From NCBI GenBank assembly GCA_035546335.1, contig DATKDP010000089.1, positions 1-27,467 of the forward strand: a stretch of DNA of 27,467 nucleotides, given 5' to 3'. Positions 13,806 to 25,583 of the stretch are shown piece by piece (positions within the stretch are counted from its first letter, which is position 1; each line of letters begins with the position of its first letter). The notes under the pieces are model-generated. The model saw only the letters and a program-made list of their open reading frames with translations. It had not been told where the DNA came from and searched no databases. The position numbers and the translations under genes were made by a program. The stretch comes from DATKDP01 sp035546335 (GTDB lineage: Bacteria > Acidobacteriota > Thermoanaerobaculia > Gp7-AA8).

Positions 13806-16039
13806 CGCTCTGGGAGACCGAGCCGAAACGCGATCAATGGAAGCGGGATGTCTCACCAGGGAACTTCGTCGAGTGGCAGAGGCGAACCTCGAGCTTCCAG
13901 TCGATGGGCCTCGCCCAGCCCACCAGCGCCGACCTCACCGGTGACGGGCCTCCCGAGGCAATTCCCGCGTGGGCAGTCACGGATGGATTCTTCGATGCAC
14001 TCGGTGTGCGCCCCATCGAGGGGCGCCTCTTCGCACCCGCCGAATACCTTACCGGTGCAGCGCCGGCGGCAATGATCTCCGAAGGACTCTGGCGCCGGCG
14101 TTTCGGCGGCGATCCTTCGATCGTCGGGCGCAAGCTGACCTTCGAAGGGCAGCCGGTGACCGTGGTGGGCGTACTGCCGTCGACCCTCGAGTATCCGGAG
14201 CCGGAAGACCTCTGGTTTCCGAACGCGTTGAGCGAGGCCGATCAGAAGGACCGGCGATCGTCCTACATGTCCGCGGTGGCGCGGCTGAAGCCCGGAGTCT
14301 CGATCGAGCAGGCGAGGGCCGACATGAGGCGTGTCGCGGGAAATCTCGCGAAGGAGTTTCCCGATACGAACCGCGATCTCGGCGCGGACGTCGTCTCGCT
14401 GGAAGAGCACGTCCTGGGAGGCGTTCGACCCGCGCTCCTGATTCTGCTCGTCGCAGTCGGTCTCGTTCTTCTGATCGCCTGCGCCAACGTCGCGGGACTT
14501 CTTCTCGCTCGCGGCGCGCGCAGAGCACGCGAGCTCGCTGTCCGCGCCGCGCTCGGAGCAGGGCGGGCGCGCCTGGTTCAGCAGCTCGCGACCGAGAGTG
14601 TCCTGCTGGCGGTCCTCTCCGGAGTTGCCGGTATCGGTCTCGCTTTTCTCGGCGTGCTCGGACTTCGCCACTTCGCTCCATCCGATCTGCCGCGACTGCA
14701 GACGGTCGTCATCGACGGGAGGGTTCTCTTTTTCGCGCTGGCAATGACGGTGCTGACGGCGCTTCTCTTCGGAATCCTTCCGGCCCTGCGCTTTTCCAGG
14801 CCGCACGTCGCCATGGCCCTTCGCTCCGCCGGCCGATCGGTCACGGGCGGGCGGGAGCGTACTCTGATGCGCTCGATCATCGTCACCTGCGAGATCGCGC
14901 TCGCGCTCGTCCTGCTCGTGGGCGCAGGACTCCTCGGGCGAAGCTTCCTCGTCCTCCTGTCCAACGACCTCGGATTTCAGACGAAGAATCGGGCGACCCT
15001 TCAGCTCTTCATCTGGGATCGCGCCGAGACCGCGGAGATCCGCCGGCAGCGTGTCGCCGACCTCACCGAGCGTTTCCTGGCAACTCCGGGCGTGGAGGGA
15101 GTGGCCGTCGTGTCGGCGTTGCCGTTTCATCCTCACCAGATCGCCTCGCAGAGCAAACTCCACATCGAGGGAACACCAGACATGGGAGCCGATGCAGAGC
15201 GGGTCTACACGACCGTCGCCAGTGGCGGGTACTTTCAGGTGATGGGAATTGCTCTGAAACGCGGAAGGGCATTCGCGAAAACCGACGGCCACGACGCACC
15301 TCTCGTGACGGTGATCAACGAGACGCTCGCGCGGCGTTTCTTTCCCGGCGAGGACCCCGTCGGCAAGCGAGTGACAGTCGGCGTGATGGGCCGGCCGGCG
15401 ATGCGCGAGATCGTCGGAGTCGTTGCCGACGTACGCCCCGTCGCACTCGACAGCGACCCGCGGCCGGAGCTCTTCGTTCCGTACGAGCAATCGGGGACGG
15501 GCTCGATCACCTTCGTGGTCAGAACGAGCATCGATGCGGCGTCGTTTCTTTCCCTGCTACAGGGACGCATCTGGGAGGTCGACCCGCAGCAGACGATCTA
15601 CTACGCCGCGACGATGGAGACCCTCGTTTCCCGCACCGTCGTTGCGCGACGATTCCAGCTGGTGCTCCTCGGGATTTTTTCGCTGATCGCACTCGGCCTC
15701 GCTACCGCCGGCGTCTATGGACTCATCAGCTACACGATCGGTCAGAGAACCAGCGAGATCGGCGTGCGGATGGCACTCGGTGCGCGCGCCGGCGAGATCA
15801 TCGCGCTCATCGTGCGTGAGGGCATTGCGCTCGCTTCGGCTGGCGTGCTGGCCGGGGTCGTCACGTCACTTCTTCTGACGCGATATCTCTCAGGAATGCT
15901 CTACGGAGTCAGCCCGTTCGATCCCGCCACCTTCGTTCAGCTCGCCGTACTTCTGATCCTTCTCTCCGCCGCAGCCTCGTTCTTCCCCGCGTTGCGAATC
16001 GTCCGACTCGACCCGTTGAAGGCTCTTCGGGAAGAGTGA
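13613..16039 (+). CDS. ADOP-type ABC transporter permease (MacB/FtsX-like)
   Basis: 808 residues from a GTG at 13613; together with the 80-residue extension in the other frame this is the normal ADOP length. An N-terminal helix (about 26-46, ASVAILAIAIGANTTIFS) with the ensuing HILLRPLPYAEPNRIVTLW is the family hallmark. A MacB-type periplasmic domain follows (about 60-265); three helices of the first FtsX domain lie at about 272-297, 328-352 and 370-393, a further helix at 421-443, a second periplasmic domain at about 455-675, and a second FtsX domain at about 680-800 with RTSEIGVRMALGARAGEIIALIVREG. No ATPase gene lies beside it, consistent with an orphan permease. Substrate is unknown; such proteins may export peptides or lipoproteins or act as mechanotransmitters. 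Expression is probably set by the PadR operator upstream. Confidence 0.9.
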   Translation: MARDTRRFRIDLVHALRQLGRGRGFAIASVAILAIAIGANTTIFSAADHILLRPLPYAEPNRIVTLWETEPKRDQWKRDVSPGNFVEWQRRTSSFQSMGLAQPTSADLTGDGPPEAIPAWAVTDGFFDALGVRPIEGRLFAPAEYLTGAAPAAMISEGLWRRRFGGDPSIVGRKLTFEGQPVTVVGVLPSTLEYPEPEDLWFPNALSEADQKDRRSSYMSAVARLKPGVSIEQARADMRRVAGNLAKEFPDTNRDLGADVVSLEEHVLGGVRPALLILLVAVGLVLLIACANVAGLLLARGARRARELAVRAALGAGRARLVQQLATESVLLAVLSGVAGIGLAFLGVLGLRHFAPSDLPRLQTVVIDGRVLFFALAMTVLTALLFGILPALRFSRPHVAMALRSAGRSVTGGRERTLMRSIIVTCEIALALVLLVGAGLLGRSFLVLLSNDLGFQTKNRATLQLFIWDRAETAEIRRQRVADLTERFLATPGVEGVAVVSALPFHPHQIASQSKLHIEGTPDMGADAERVYTTVASGGYFQVMGIALKRGRAFAKTDGHDAPLVTVINETLARRFFPGEDPVGKRVTVGVMGRPAMREIVGVVADVRPVALDSDPRPELFVPYEQSGTGSITFVVRTSIDAASFLSLLQGRIWEVDPQQTIYYAATMETLVSRTVVARRFQLVLLGIFSLIALGLATAGVYGLISYTIGQRTSEIGVRMALGARAGEIIALIVREGIALASAGVLAGVVTSLLLTRYLSGMLYGVSPFDPATFVQLAVLLILLSAAASFFPALRIVRLDPLKALREE

Positions 16040-16152
16040 CCCCACACGGAGACGACGCGTGCCGGTGATAAGAGCACGGCATCCTCCCATCATCCTGAGC
16101 TCGAAAGACGGCGCTGTGCGACGCTGAAGAGGGAATGACGCCGCAAACCTCG

Positions 16153-16305
16153 CCGTCATCCTGAGCGAGGCGGTTGGGTGGGCGTGAGCGAAGGATCTGC
16201 GATCGGCAACTGTCTCCACACACTCAGGATGATGCCATCGGCGCCAACCACCTTCGAAGCGCGTTACACTGACACCCACCCATCCTCCTCGCCTCAGGAT
16301 GACGG
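16153..16305. repeat. CGTCATCCTGAGCGAG element, forward copy and facing partial copy
   Basis: The forward copy runs from 16153 to about 16215 (CCGTCATCCTGAGCGAGG, GTGAGCGAAGGATCTGCG, GATCGGCAACTGTCT). A degenerate reverse copy lies at 16273-16305 (CACCCACCCATCC, CGCCTCAGGATGACGG). Further fragments with CATCCTGAGC occur near 16085 and 16230. They fill the 333-nt gap between the ADOP permease and the TPR gene; I see no gene there. Confidence 0.8.
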
Positions 16306-16372
16306 GAAGAATGCGGTGTCTTTTTCTCTTCACCGGCGCGGAGCGCCGTTTCCGAGCTCAGGAGGACTTGCC

Positions 16373-17899
16373 ATGACTCGATTCGTCGGACTTCTTTCGA
16401 TCCTTCTTCTTTGCGCCCTTCCGCTCGCCGGGCAGATGTCCCATCACGGGACGTCCGATCACGAGCCTCCCGCCGATCTCGGTGTGATCGAGTTTCCCAA
16501 CTCAGGTGCCGCAGCGGCGCAACCGCATTTCATCCGCGGCGTCCTCCTCCTTCACAGCTTCGAGTACGCCCCTTCGGCGCGCGCCTTTCGCGAGGCGCAG
16601 GCGGCCGATCCGGAGTTCGCTCTCGCCTATTGGGGAGAGGCGATGACCTTCAACCATCCGATCTGGGGCGAACAGGATCTCGCTGCGGGTCGTGCGGTGC
16701 TCGCGCGCCTGGCGCCGACTGCTGCGGAGCGCGCCGCCAAGGCTCGAACCGAGCGCGAAAAGGGATACATGGCCGCCGTCGAGATTCTGTTCGGCGAGGG
16801 TGAGAAGAGCGCGAGAGATGCAGCCTACAGCGCGGCGATCGGAGCGCTCGCCGAGCGTTTCCCCGGCGATCTGAACGCCCGCTCCTTCCACGCGCTCTCA
16901 CTGCTCGGATTGGCCGGGATCGAGCGCGACACGAGAAACTACATGAGAGCAGCATCGATTGCCGAAGAGATTTACGAGATCGACAAGCGGCACCCTGGCG
17001 CCCTGCACTATCTGATCCACGCGTATGACGATCCCGTCCATGCTCCTCTCGGGCTTCGCGCTGCACGGCTCTATGCGAAGGCCGCTCCGGCAGCCTCGCA
17101 TGCGCAGCACATGCCCTCGCACATCTTCTTCGCTCTCGGCATGTGGGAGGAGGCGATCGCGTCGAACATCGCCTCGATGAACACGGCGCGCGACCAGGGA
17201 ATGGGGGGCTATCATCCCCTCCACTGGCTCGAGCACGCCTACCTGCAGGTCGGGCGTCGCGACGATGCGGCGAAACTGGTCGCGGTGATGGCCGGGGACG
17301 TCGAGAAGAAACCGACCGGGGCGGCTCGCGCGCATCTGGCCATGACACGAGCGACGTGGCTCGTCGAGACGCGAGGCGGCGGCGCTCGATCGATGCGGGA
17401 GCCGGTCGACAGCAGCGGAATCGTGACGATCGGTTCATTCGCCGGCCACGATCTCGCTCGCGGCCTGGCGGCGATCGAGTCGGAAGATTCGGGAGCAGCC
17501 GCCGGAGCTCTTCGCGATCTGCGCAATCGCGTTGCCGCGGGACGAAAGGCCGTAGGGAGCGGGACCGAGGTCGCGAGCCGCTACGACTCGGTGACGCCGA
17601 GCGAGCTCCGCGCCGCGGAGATCATGGAGATGATGCTCGACGGCGCGATCCGTTTCGCGGGAGGGAAACAGGACGAGGGGATTCGTCTGGCGCGCGAGGC
17701 GGCGGCCGCGGAGGATTCGATGAGCTTCGAGTACGGTCCGCCTCAGACGGTCAAGCCTCCGTACGAGCTCCTGGGCGAGCTTCTGCTCCGCGCAGGTCGT
17801 CGCGACGAAGCGGCGAAGGCGTTCGAGCGCGTGCTGGCAACCCACCCGAACCGGACTCTCACGCTGGAAGGGTTGCGGAAAGTGAAGGGTGAAGGGTGA
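16373..17899 (+). CDS. Exported tetratricopeptide-repeat protein
   Basis: 508 residues from MTRFVGLLS; AGGAGG (16360-16365) with 7-nt spacing fixes the start, although the frame reaches back to 16178 through repeat DNA. Residues 1-20 are a signal peptide ending LAG-Q, followed by a His-rich MSHHGTSDHE. The body is built of TPR-like helix pairs: RGVLLLHSFEYAPSARAFREAQAADPEFALAYWGEAMTFNHPIWGE (about 56-100), then GDLNARSFHALSLLG, YEIDKRHPGALHYLIHAYDDP, AQHMPSHIFFALGMWEEAIASNIAS and a last pair GELLLRAGRRDEAAKAFERVLATHPNR. Family members are common, uncharacterised periplasmic proteins of Acidobacteriota and Bacteroidota. The H-P-G-A-L-H-Y and M-P-S-H-I-F blocks are the most conserved. The last four codons and stop (KGEG, TGA) are inside the GTGAAGG array. 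Confidence 0.85.
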   Translation: MTRFVGLLSILLLCALPLAGQMSHHGTSDHEPPADLGVIEFPNSGAAAAQPHFIRGVLLLHSFEYAPSARAFREAQAADPEFALAYWGEAMTFNHPIWGEQDLAAGRAVLARLAPTAAERAAKARTEREKGYMAAVEILFGEGEKSARDAAYSAAIGALAERFPGDLNARSFHALSLLGLAGIERDTRNYMRAASIAEEIYEIDKRHPGALHYLIHAYDDPVHAPLGLRAARLYAKAAPAASHAQHMPSHIFFALGMWEEAIASNIASMNTARDQGMGGYHPLHWLEHAYLQVGRRDDAAKLVAVMAGDVEKKPTGAARAHLAMTRATWLVETRGGGARSMREPVDSSGIVTIGSFAGHDLARGLAAIESEDSGAAAGALRDLRNRVAAGRKAVGSGTEVASRYDSVTPSELRAAEIMEMMLDGAIRFAGGKQDEGIRLAREAAAAEDSMSFEYGPPQTVKPPYELLGELLLRAGRRDEAAKAFERVLATHPNRTLTLEGLRKVKGEG

Positions 17900-17916
17900 A
17901 GGGTGAAGGGTGAAGG
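17882..17916 (+). repeat. Five-unit GTGAAGG heptamer array overlapping a gene end
   Basis: Five perfect tandem GTGAAGG units. The TPR gene reads through the first two units and stops on a TGA inside the third (17897-17899). The same unit, on the other strand, ends the membrane-protein gene at 5586. Since 7 is not a multiple of 3, the array contains a TGA in every forward frame. Confidence 0.95.
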
Positions 17917-17929
17917 ATCGGGGGCACGC

Positions 17930-18054
17930 CGAAGGGGTGAATGGAATCCAGCCGGTGGTGAGCGCGAAGCGCCACCACCGGTCCCCGAAGACATGCGATC
18001 AAATCCGCACCCTGAAAGGGTGCTCGGAATCCACCGCGGGTTGGAAAACCCGCG
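17930..18054 (+). repeat. Three-hairpin dispersed element
   Basis: Three consecutive hairpins are readable: CCGGTGGTG (17952-17960) with CACCACCGG (17973-17981); GCACCCT, GAA, AGGGTGC (18007-18023); and CGCGGGTT, GGAA, AACCCGCG (18035-18054). The leader CCGAAGGGGTGAATGGAATCC is shared, with changes, with the copy at about 10754-10806. It could be a REP-type mobile palindrome or an RNA-level structure; no transposase is nearby. The remaining part of the 17900-18564 gap is described in the next two entries. Confidence 0.8.
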
Positions 18055-18197
18055 CCGCCCGGCTTCGCGTCGTCACTCCAGCAGACTGCGAAAGCATCCA
18101 CGCACTCTTCTCGTGCGCCTGCATCCGCTGCGTGAGAAGATCGGCGGTCGGTTGATCGTTCGCTTTCTCCACCCGCGGAGAGAACCAGCGTGAGGGT

Positions 18198-18239
18198 TTG
18201 ACAGGCGTGATCGGGTAATTTAAAGCGTTACCTTAAATG
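18198..18239 (+). promoter_or_regulatory. Orphan promoter-like site with PadR-type dyad
   Basis: A perfect TTGACA (18198-18203) is followed 17 nt later by a poor -10 (TAAAGC) overlapping a dyad GGTAA (18214-18218), 9 nt, TTACC (18228-18232), then CTTAAATGG. The wording resembles the padR control region (ATTACCT/AGGTAAT) but the arms are in opposite order. The 74-codon frame starting at 18237 does not look like a protein and runs into repeat DNA. It may be the remains of a lost PadR-controlled gene. Confidence 0.35.
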
Positions 18240-18349
18240 GCCCGACATGTAACCCGCTCTCTCGAGCCCTGGCTTCTGGAGGCCAGCCGCCAGTTTCCCG
18301 CGCTCCTGGTTGCCGGCGCGATTCACGCGCTTCGTGCACCTGACTGCCT

Positions 18350-18425
18350 GCGGCGGCGGGAAGTGGCCGAACTTTTCGCGGCGCGACGCGAAGGTCTGGC
18401 GATCTCGCGACGATCGTTCCCCTCT
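18350..18425 (+). repeat. Shortened copy of the CCGAACTTTGTCGCGG element
   Basis: GGCGGGAAGTGGCCGAACTT and CGATCTCGCGACGATCGTTCCCC match the two ends of the elements at 22951 and 23330, but the middle with the right-hand inverted arm is missing. It lies upstream of the helicase gene. Confidence 0.65.
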
Positions 18426-18564
18426 CCCCATCAGCCAACCTTACCAGAGGCAGCGACGTGACCAGGGGGAGAGCGGAACAGGGAGGGAGGGCCTCTACTC
18501 ACCGTAGAGAAATGCCCACATGGGCGATAATTGTTCGAGGAGTTGCTGCACAATTCACCATCCG

Positions 18565-22929
<4,365 letters not shown>

Positions 22930-22932
<3 letters not shown>

Positions 22933-22953
22933 AGGCTGGAGGCTGAAGGCTCG
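22930..22953 (+). repeat. AGGCTGR heptamers directly after the lhr stop
   Basis: TAG (22930-22932) is followed without a gap by AGGCTGG, AGGCTGA and AGGCTCG, three 7-nt units, and then by the long inverted-repeat element. It matches the arrangement after the sugar dehydrogenase-like gene at 134-155. Confidence 0.75.
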
Positions 22954-23088
22954 GGCGGGAAGTGGCCGAACTTTGTCGCGGATGCGACGCGAGGGTCAGG
23001 CGATCTTGCGATGGTGAAACCGAGCATCCGCGACAAGTTCGGTCTGTCACCGACCGCGAGGGCTAAGCGATCTCGCGACGATCCTTCG
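22951..23088 (+). repeat. Long dispersed element with 19-20 nt inverted arms, copy 1
   Basis: The element starts CGGGCGGGAAGTGG, has a left arm at 22966-22985 (CCGAACTTTGTCGCGG + ATGC) and a right arm at 23024-23042 that is its reverse complement minus one base. Arms are separated by 38 nt. The tail GATCTCGCGACGATCCTTC resembles that of copy 2 and of the short copy at 18350. No gene is present. Confidence 0.9.
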
Positions 23089-23134
23089 GCCTTGCCCTCT
23101 CGGCCCAGCTCGTCGTCGGCGATTCTGGCCAGGA

Positions 23135-23206
23135 CCGAAGTTGTCCGCTTCGGCGCGCGAGAGGTCACGATGTCCTGCAGCGGCTGCCGAAGCGGACAAA
23201 CTTCGG
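23135..23206. repeat. Related hairpin with CCGAAGTTGTCCGCTTCGGC arms
   Basis: Left arm 23135-23154 and right arm 23186-23206 are inverse complements except for one inserted base. The core CCGAASTTTGTCSGC is shared with the two larger copies, so this is a diverged member of the same family. It lies between copies 1 and 2 in the 22933-23555 gene-free gap. Confidence 0.8.
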
Positions 23207-23329
23207 CCACAGGCTTCGCCCACATTGCCTACAGTTCGCCGGGGCCGGACGAAGCTGTTCGCCTTCGACGGTCGAGCGAGCCTGCTGCGGCATCTCGCGG
23301 CTCACTGCTTCGTCCCTACGAGAGCCGGC

Positions 23330-23466
23330 TCGGGCGGGAAGTGGCCGAACCTTGTCGCGGATGCGACGCGAGGGTCAGGCGTTCTTGCGATGGTCAAACA
23401 GCATCCGCGACAAGTTCGGTCTGTGACCGATCGCGAGAGACCGGCGACTCTTGCGACGATCGTTCC
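23330..23466 (+). repeat. Long dispersed element with 19-20 nt inverted arms, copy 2
   Basis: It is nearly the same as copy 1 over about 110 bp: CGGGCGGGAAGTGG, left arm 23345-23364, GATGCGACGCGAGGGTCAGG, right arm 23401-23419 and a CTTGCGACGATCGTTCCCC tail. Both copies have the same orientation. It ends about 90 nt before the next gene. Confidence 0.9.
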
Positions 23467-23555
23467 CCGCGGACGAGGCAGGAACCTGCGGCGCAGCTCC
23501 TTCGTCTCAACCGATCAGAGATCCCCCGGAGGCGGCCCCACGAAAGGAGCGAGTC

Positions 23556-25016
23556 ATGTTTCGTCGAGGATTGTTGGCAGGTTTGACCCTGATCGTCGCG
23601 TCGGCGATCGTCGCGGCACCGTCGCACACCGAATGGACCGCGGTCGAGCGCGATGGCTGGATCGACCAGCGGCTGGAACGGCCTCTGCTGATCTATCGTG
23701 CCGCGAGTCCGCACCGCCTTCTCCTTCTCTCCGATCGTTTCGCACAAGCCGTCGTTCTCGACATCGAGAGCGGCGTCGTGTCCTTTCTCGGGAAGGAGCA
23801 CATCGAGATCGATGACGACCTGGTGCGAGCGACGACCGTAGAACGTCTCGGCGCACGACCGCAGGGTCGGGTGTCGATGACCGAAGACGGTGTGGTGATG
23901 GCGAGCGTCGGGCGAAAGAGCGTCGTCATCGGGAAGCATCGAAGCAGGGCTGGGGATCTCGATCGCGCCCTGCTCCTCCACGAGCATCCGGCGTGGGATG
24001 CGGGACGGGATCGTCATCAGCCGAACGAGGATGCGATCGCTGCGCTGCGCGACGTGAACGAGCCGGTCGACCTCACCGTCGTTCTGGCAACCTGGTGTGG
24101 GGACAGCCGCCGCGAAGTGCCGCGGCTGCTGAAGGCGATCGACACGGCAGGGAATCCGAATCTGCGCGTTCGGCTCGTCGGAATCGATTCCGAATTCCAT
24201 GAGCCGATGGACGTGATCCAGGAGATGAAGATCACGAACGTGCCGACGGTAATCGTCGAGAGCGGAGGAAAAGAACTGGGCCGCATCGTGGAGACGACTG
24301 CGTCCGAGTCGATCGAGCGCGATCTCGCCGCGATCATCGAAGGTCGCCCGGAACCGCATGCCGGGCGCTGGCCGCGCGGCGAACGACTCGCGCGCGGCCT
24401 GTACGAGATCCGCTTCGCCGATGGTCGAACGGGATTCGAAGAGTGGGAGGTCTTCGCGACTGCCGGCGAGGGACGTCTCGCACACAGCACGATCCGGACG
24501 AACAGCATGACGCGCGAAGTGTGGCATCGCTTCGATTCGGCCGGCCGGACTGCCTTCATCGAGATCACCGATCAAGGTGCGGATGGACTTCGGCGCGCCC
24601 GCTATCGGCCGGGCGACGGTCGCCTGTCCGTCCATTCGAGAGGCAATCTCAGCGGCATCGTCGATCAGGTGATCGGAATCCCGCCGAGCTGCGCCTTCTC
24701 CACCGGCTCACTCGTCACCAGTGGATGGGAGTGCGTCGCGCTGCGGTCGGGCGGGTCGAGTGAGCTGACACGGTATGTGCTCCCCCTGAATGACTGCGCT
24801 GTCCTCGGATGTCTCGAACAGGTTCGGCTCGATCGGGGAAGCAGCTCGGAGATCGAGCTCGTGCACGGTCGTTATCGCGTCGATGAAGTGTCGCTCGCTT
24901 CCGATCACGAAACGATCGATTTCTGGATCGGCAGCGCGCTCGACCTGCCGTTGCGCATCGAGGCTGCCGGCTGGACCGCCGAGCTGACGGACCTCGAGAT
25001 CACGCCACCATCGTGA
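23556..25016 (+). CDS. Exported protein with a CxxS thioredoxin-like domain
   Basis: 486 residues from MFRRGLLAGL; AAAGGAGC with 6-nt spacing fixes the start. A signal peptide (1-20, SAIVA-A) is followed by about 130 residues without a recognised domain. A thioredoxin-like domain occupies about 155-265: VDLTVVLATWCGDSRREVPRLLKAI (171-195), with W180-C181-G-D-S184 in place of WCxxC, VRLVGIDSE (205-213) and the cis-proline region TNVPTVIV (P230). The second cysteine is serine, so the protein may form mixed disulphides or act as an isomerase or reductase with a partner rather than a simple oxidoreductase. About 220 C-terminal residues are beta-rich, include further cysteines (SCAF, WECVAL, DCAVLGCLEQ) and are not recognised. 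Its stop overlaps the end of the convergent Uma2 gene by 17 nt. Confidence 0.8.
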   Translation: MFRRGLLAGLTLIVASAIVAAPSHTEWTAVERDGWIDQRLERPLLIYRAASPHRLLLLSDRFAQAVVLDIESGVVSFLGKEHIEIDDDLVRATTVERLGARPQGRVSMTEDGVVMASVGRKSVVIGKHRSRAGDLDRALLLHEHPAWDAGRDRHQPNEDAIAALRDVNEPVDLTVVLATWCGDSRREVPRLLKAIDTAGNPNLRVRLVGIDSEFHEPMDVIQEMKITNVPTVIVESGGKELGRIVETTASESIERDLAAIIEGRPEPHAGRWPRGERLARGLYEIRFADGRTGFEEWEVFATAGEGRLAHSTIRTNSMTREVWHRFDSAGRTAFIEITDQGADGLRRARYRPGDGRLSVHSRGNLSGIVDQVIGIPPSCAFSTGSLVTSGWECVALRSGGSSELTRYVLPLNDCAVLGCLEQVRLDRGSSSEIELVHGRYRVDEVSLASDHETIDFWIGSALDLPLRIEAAGWTAELTDLEITPPS

Positions 25017-25572
25017 CTGCCCAGAGCGTTGCGAGCTCGATCGAGATCGCTTCGAACGGAGGAGCGCTGACATATGCCGCTCCGGTGTACGTCTCGAGAA
25101 CAACCCAGTCGACTTCGTCGCGACCATACACCTCGAGCAGCCGCTTCGACGGATCGACGAGCCAGAGATGCTCGACTCCGGCGAGCGCGTAGCGCGGGAG
25201 CTTCTGCGAGCGGTCGAACCGCTCGGTCGACGGCGACAGAACCTCGCACAGCCAGTCGGGTGCGATCTCGATTCCGGTCCCCTCCGGAAGCTCGGCAAGT
25301 CGCTCGCGACGCCAGCCGGCGATGTCGGGCACCAGGACATCACCGAACAGATGAAGCTCCGGCTCATCGAGAATCCACCACGCTCCCGGTCCCTCGCGTC
25401 CCCGGTGGAACGCTCCGTTGAGGTCACCGCCAAGAACCGACGCCGCGTTGGAATGCCGCAGCGACGGGCGGGGAGAAAGGTAGAGATCTCCCCCGACAAG
25501 CTCGGCGACTTTGTGCTCGGGAGCGGCGACTACATCGCTGTAAAACGCGCCGCTTTTCGCTTTCTCGCTCAT
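25000..25572 (-). CDS. Uma2 family (DUF820) putative endonuclease, copy B
   Basis: 190 residues from MSEKAKSGAF, chosen by match with copy A; ATGs at 25575 and 25587 are also in frame, and the latter overlaps the stop of copy A (ATGA). Uma2 proteins have a PD-(D/E)xK nuclease fold: here VPDIAGW (D83), WLCEVLSPSTERFDRSQKL (E110, K124) and LAGVEHLWLVDP. The biological substrate of the family is unknown; it is expanded in Cyanobacteria and several soil phyla. By my count it differs from copy A at 16 of 185 residues. It ends with five extra residues (VTMVA) encoded by DNA outside the duplicated unit, where it runs 17 nt into the convergent thioredoxin-like gene. Probably co-translated with copy A. 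Confidence 0.85.
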   Translation of the reverse strand: MSEKAKSGAFYSDVVAAPEHKVAELVGGDLYLSPRPSLRHSNAASVLGGDLNGAFHRGREGPGAWWILDEPELHLFGDVLVPDIAGWRRERLAELPEGTGIEIAPDWLCEVLSPSTERFDRSQKLPRYALAGVEHLWLVDPSKRLLEVYGRDEVDWVVLETYTGAAYVSAPPFEAISIELATLWAVTMVA

Positions 25573-25583
25573 CATCGGCATCC

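Noticed and set aside
13853..15490. 545-codon minus-strand frame
   Set aside because: It is fully antisense to the ADOP permease, with low-complexity composition and no recognisable domain.
18237..18461. 74-codon frame after the orphan promoter
   Set aside because: No ribosome-binding site, no family features, and its second half is encoded by the dispersed CCGAACTT element.
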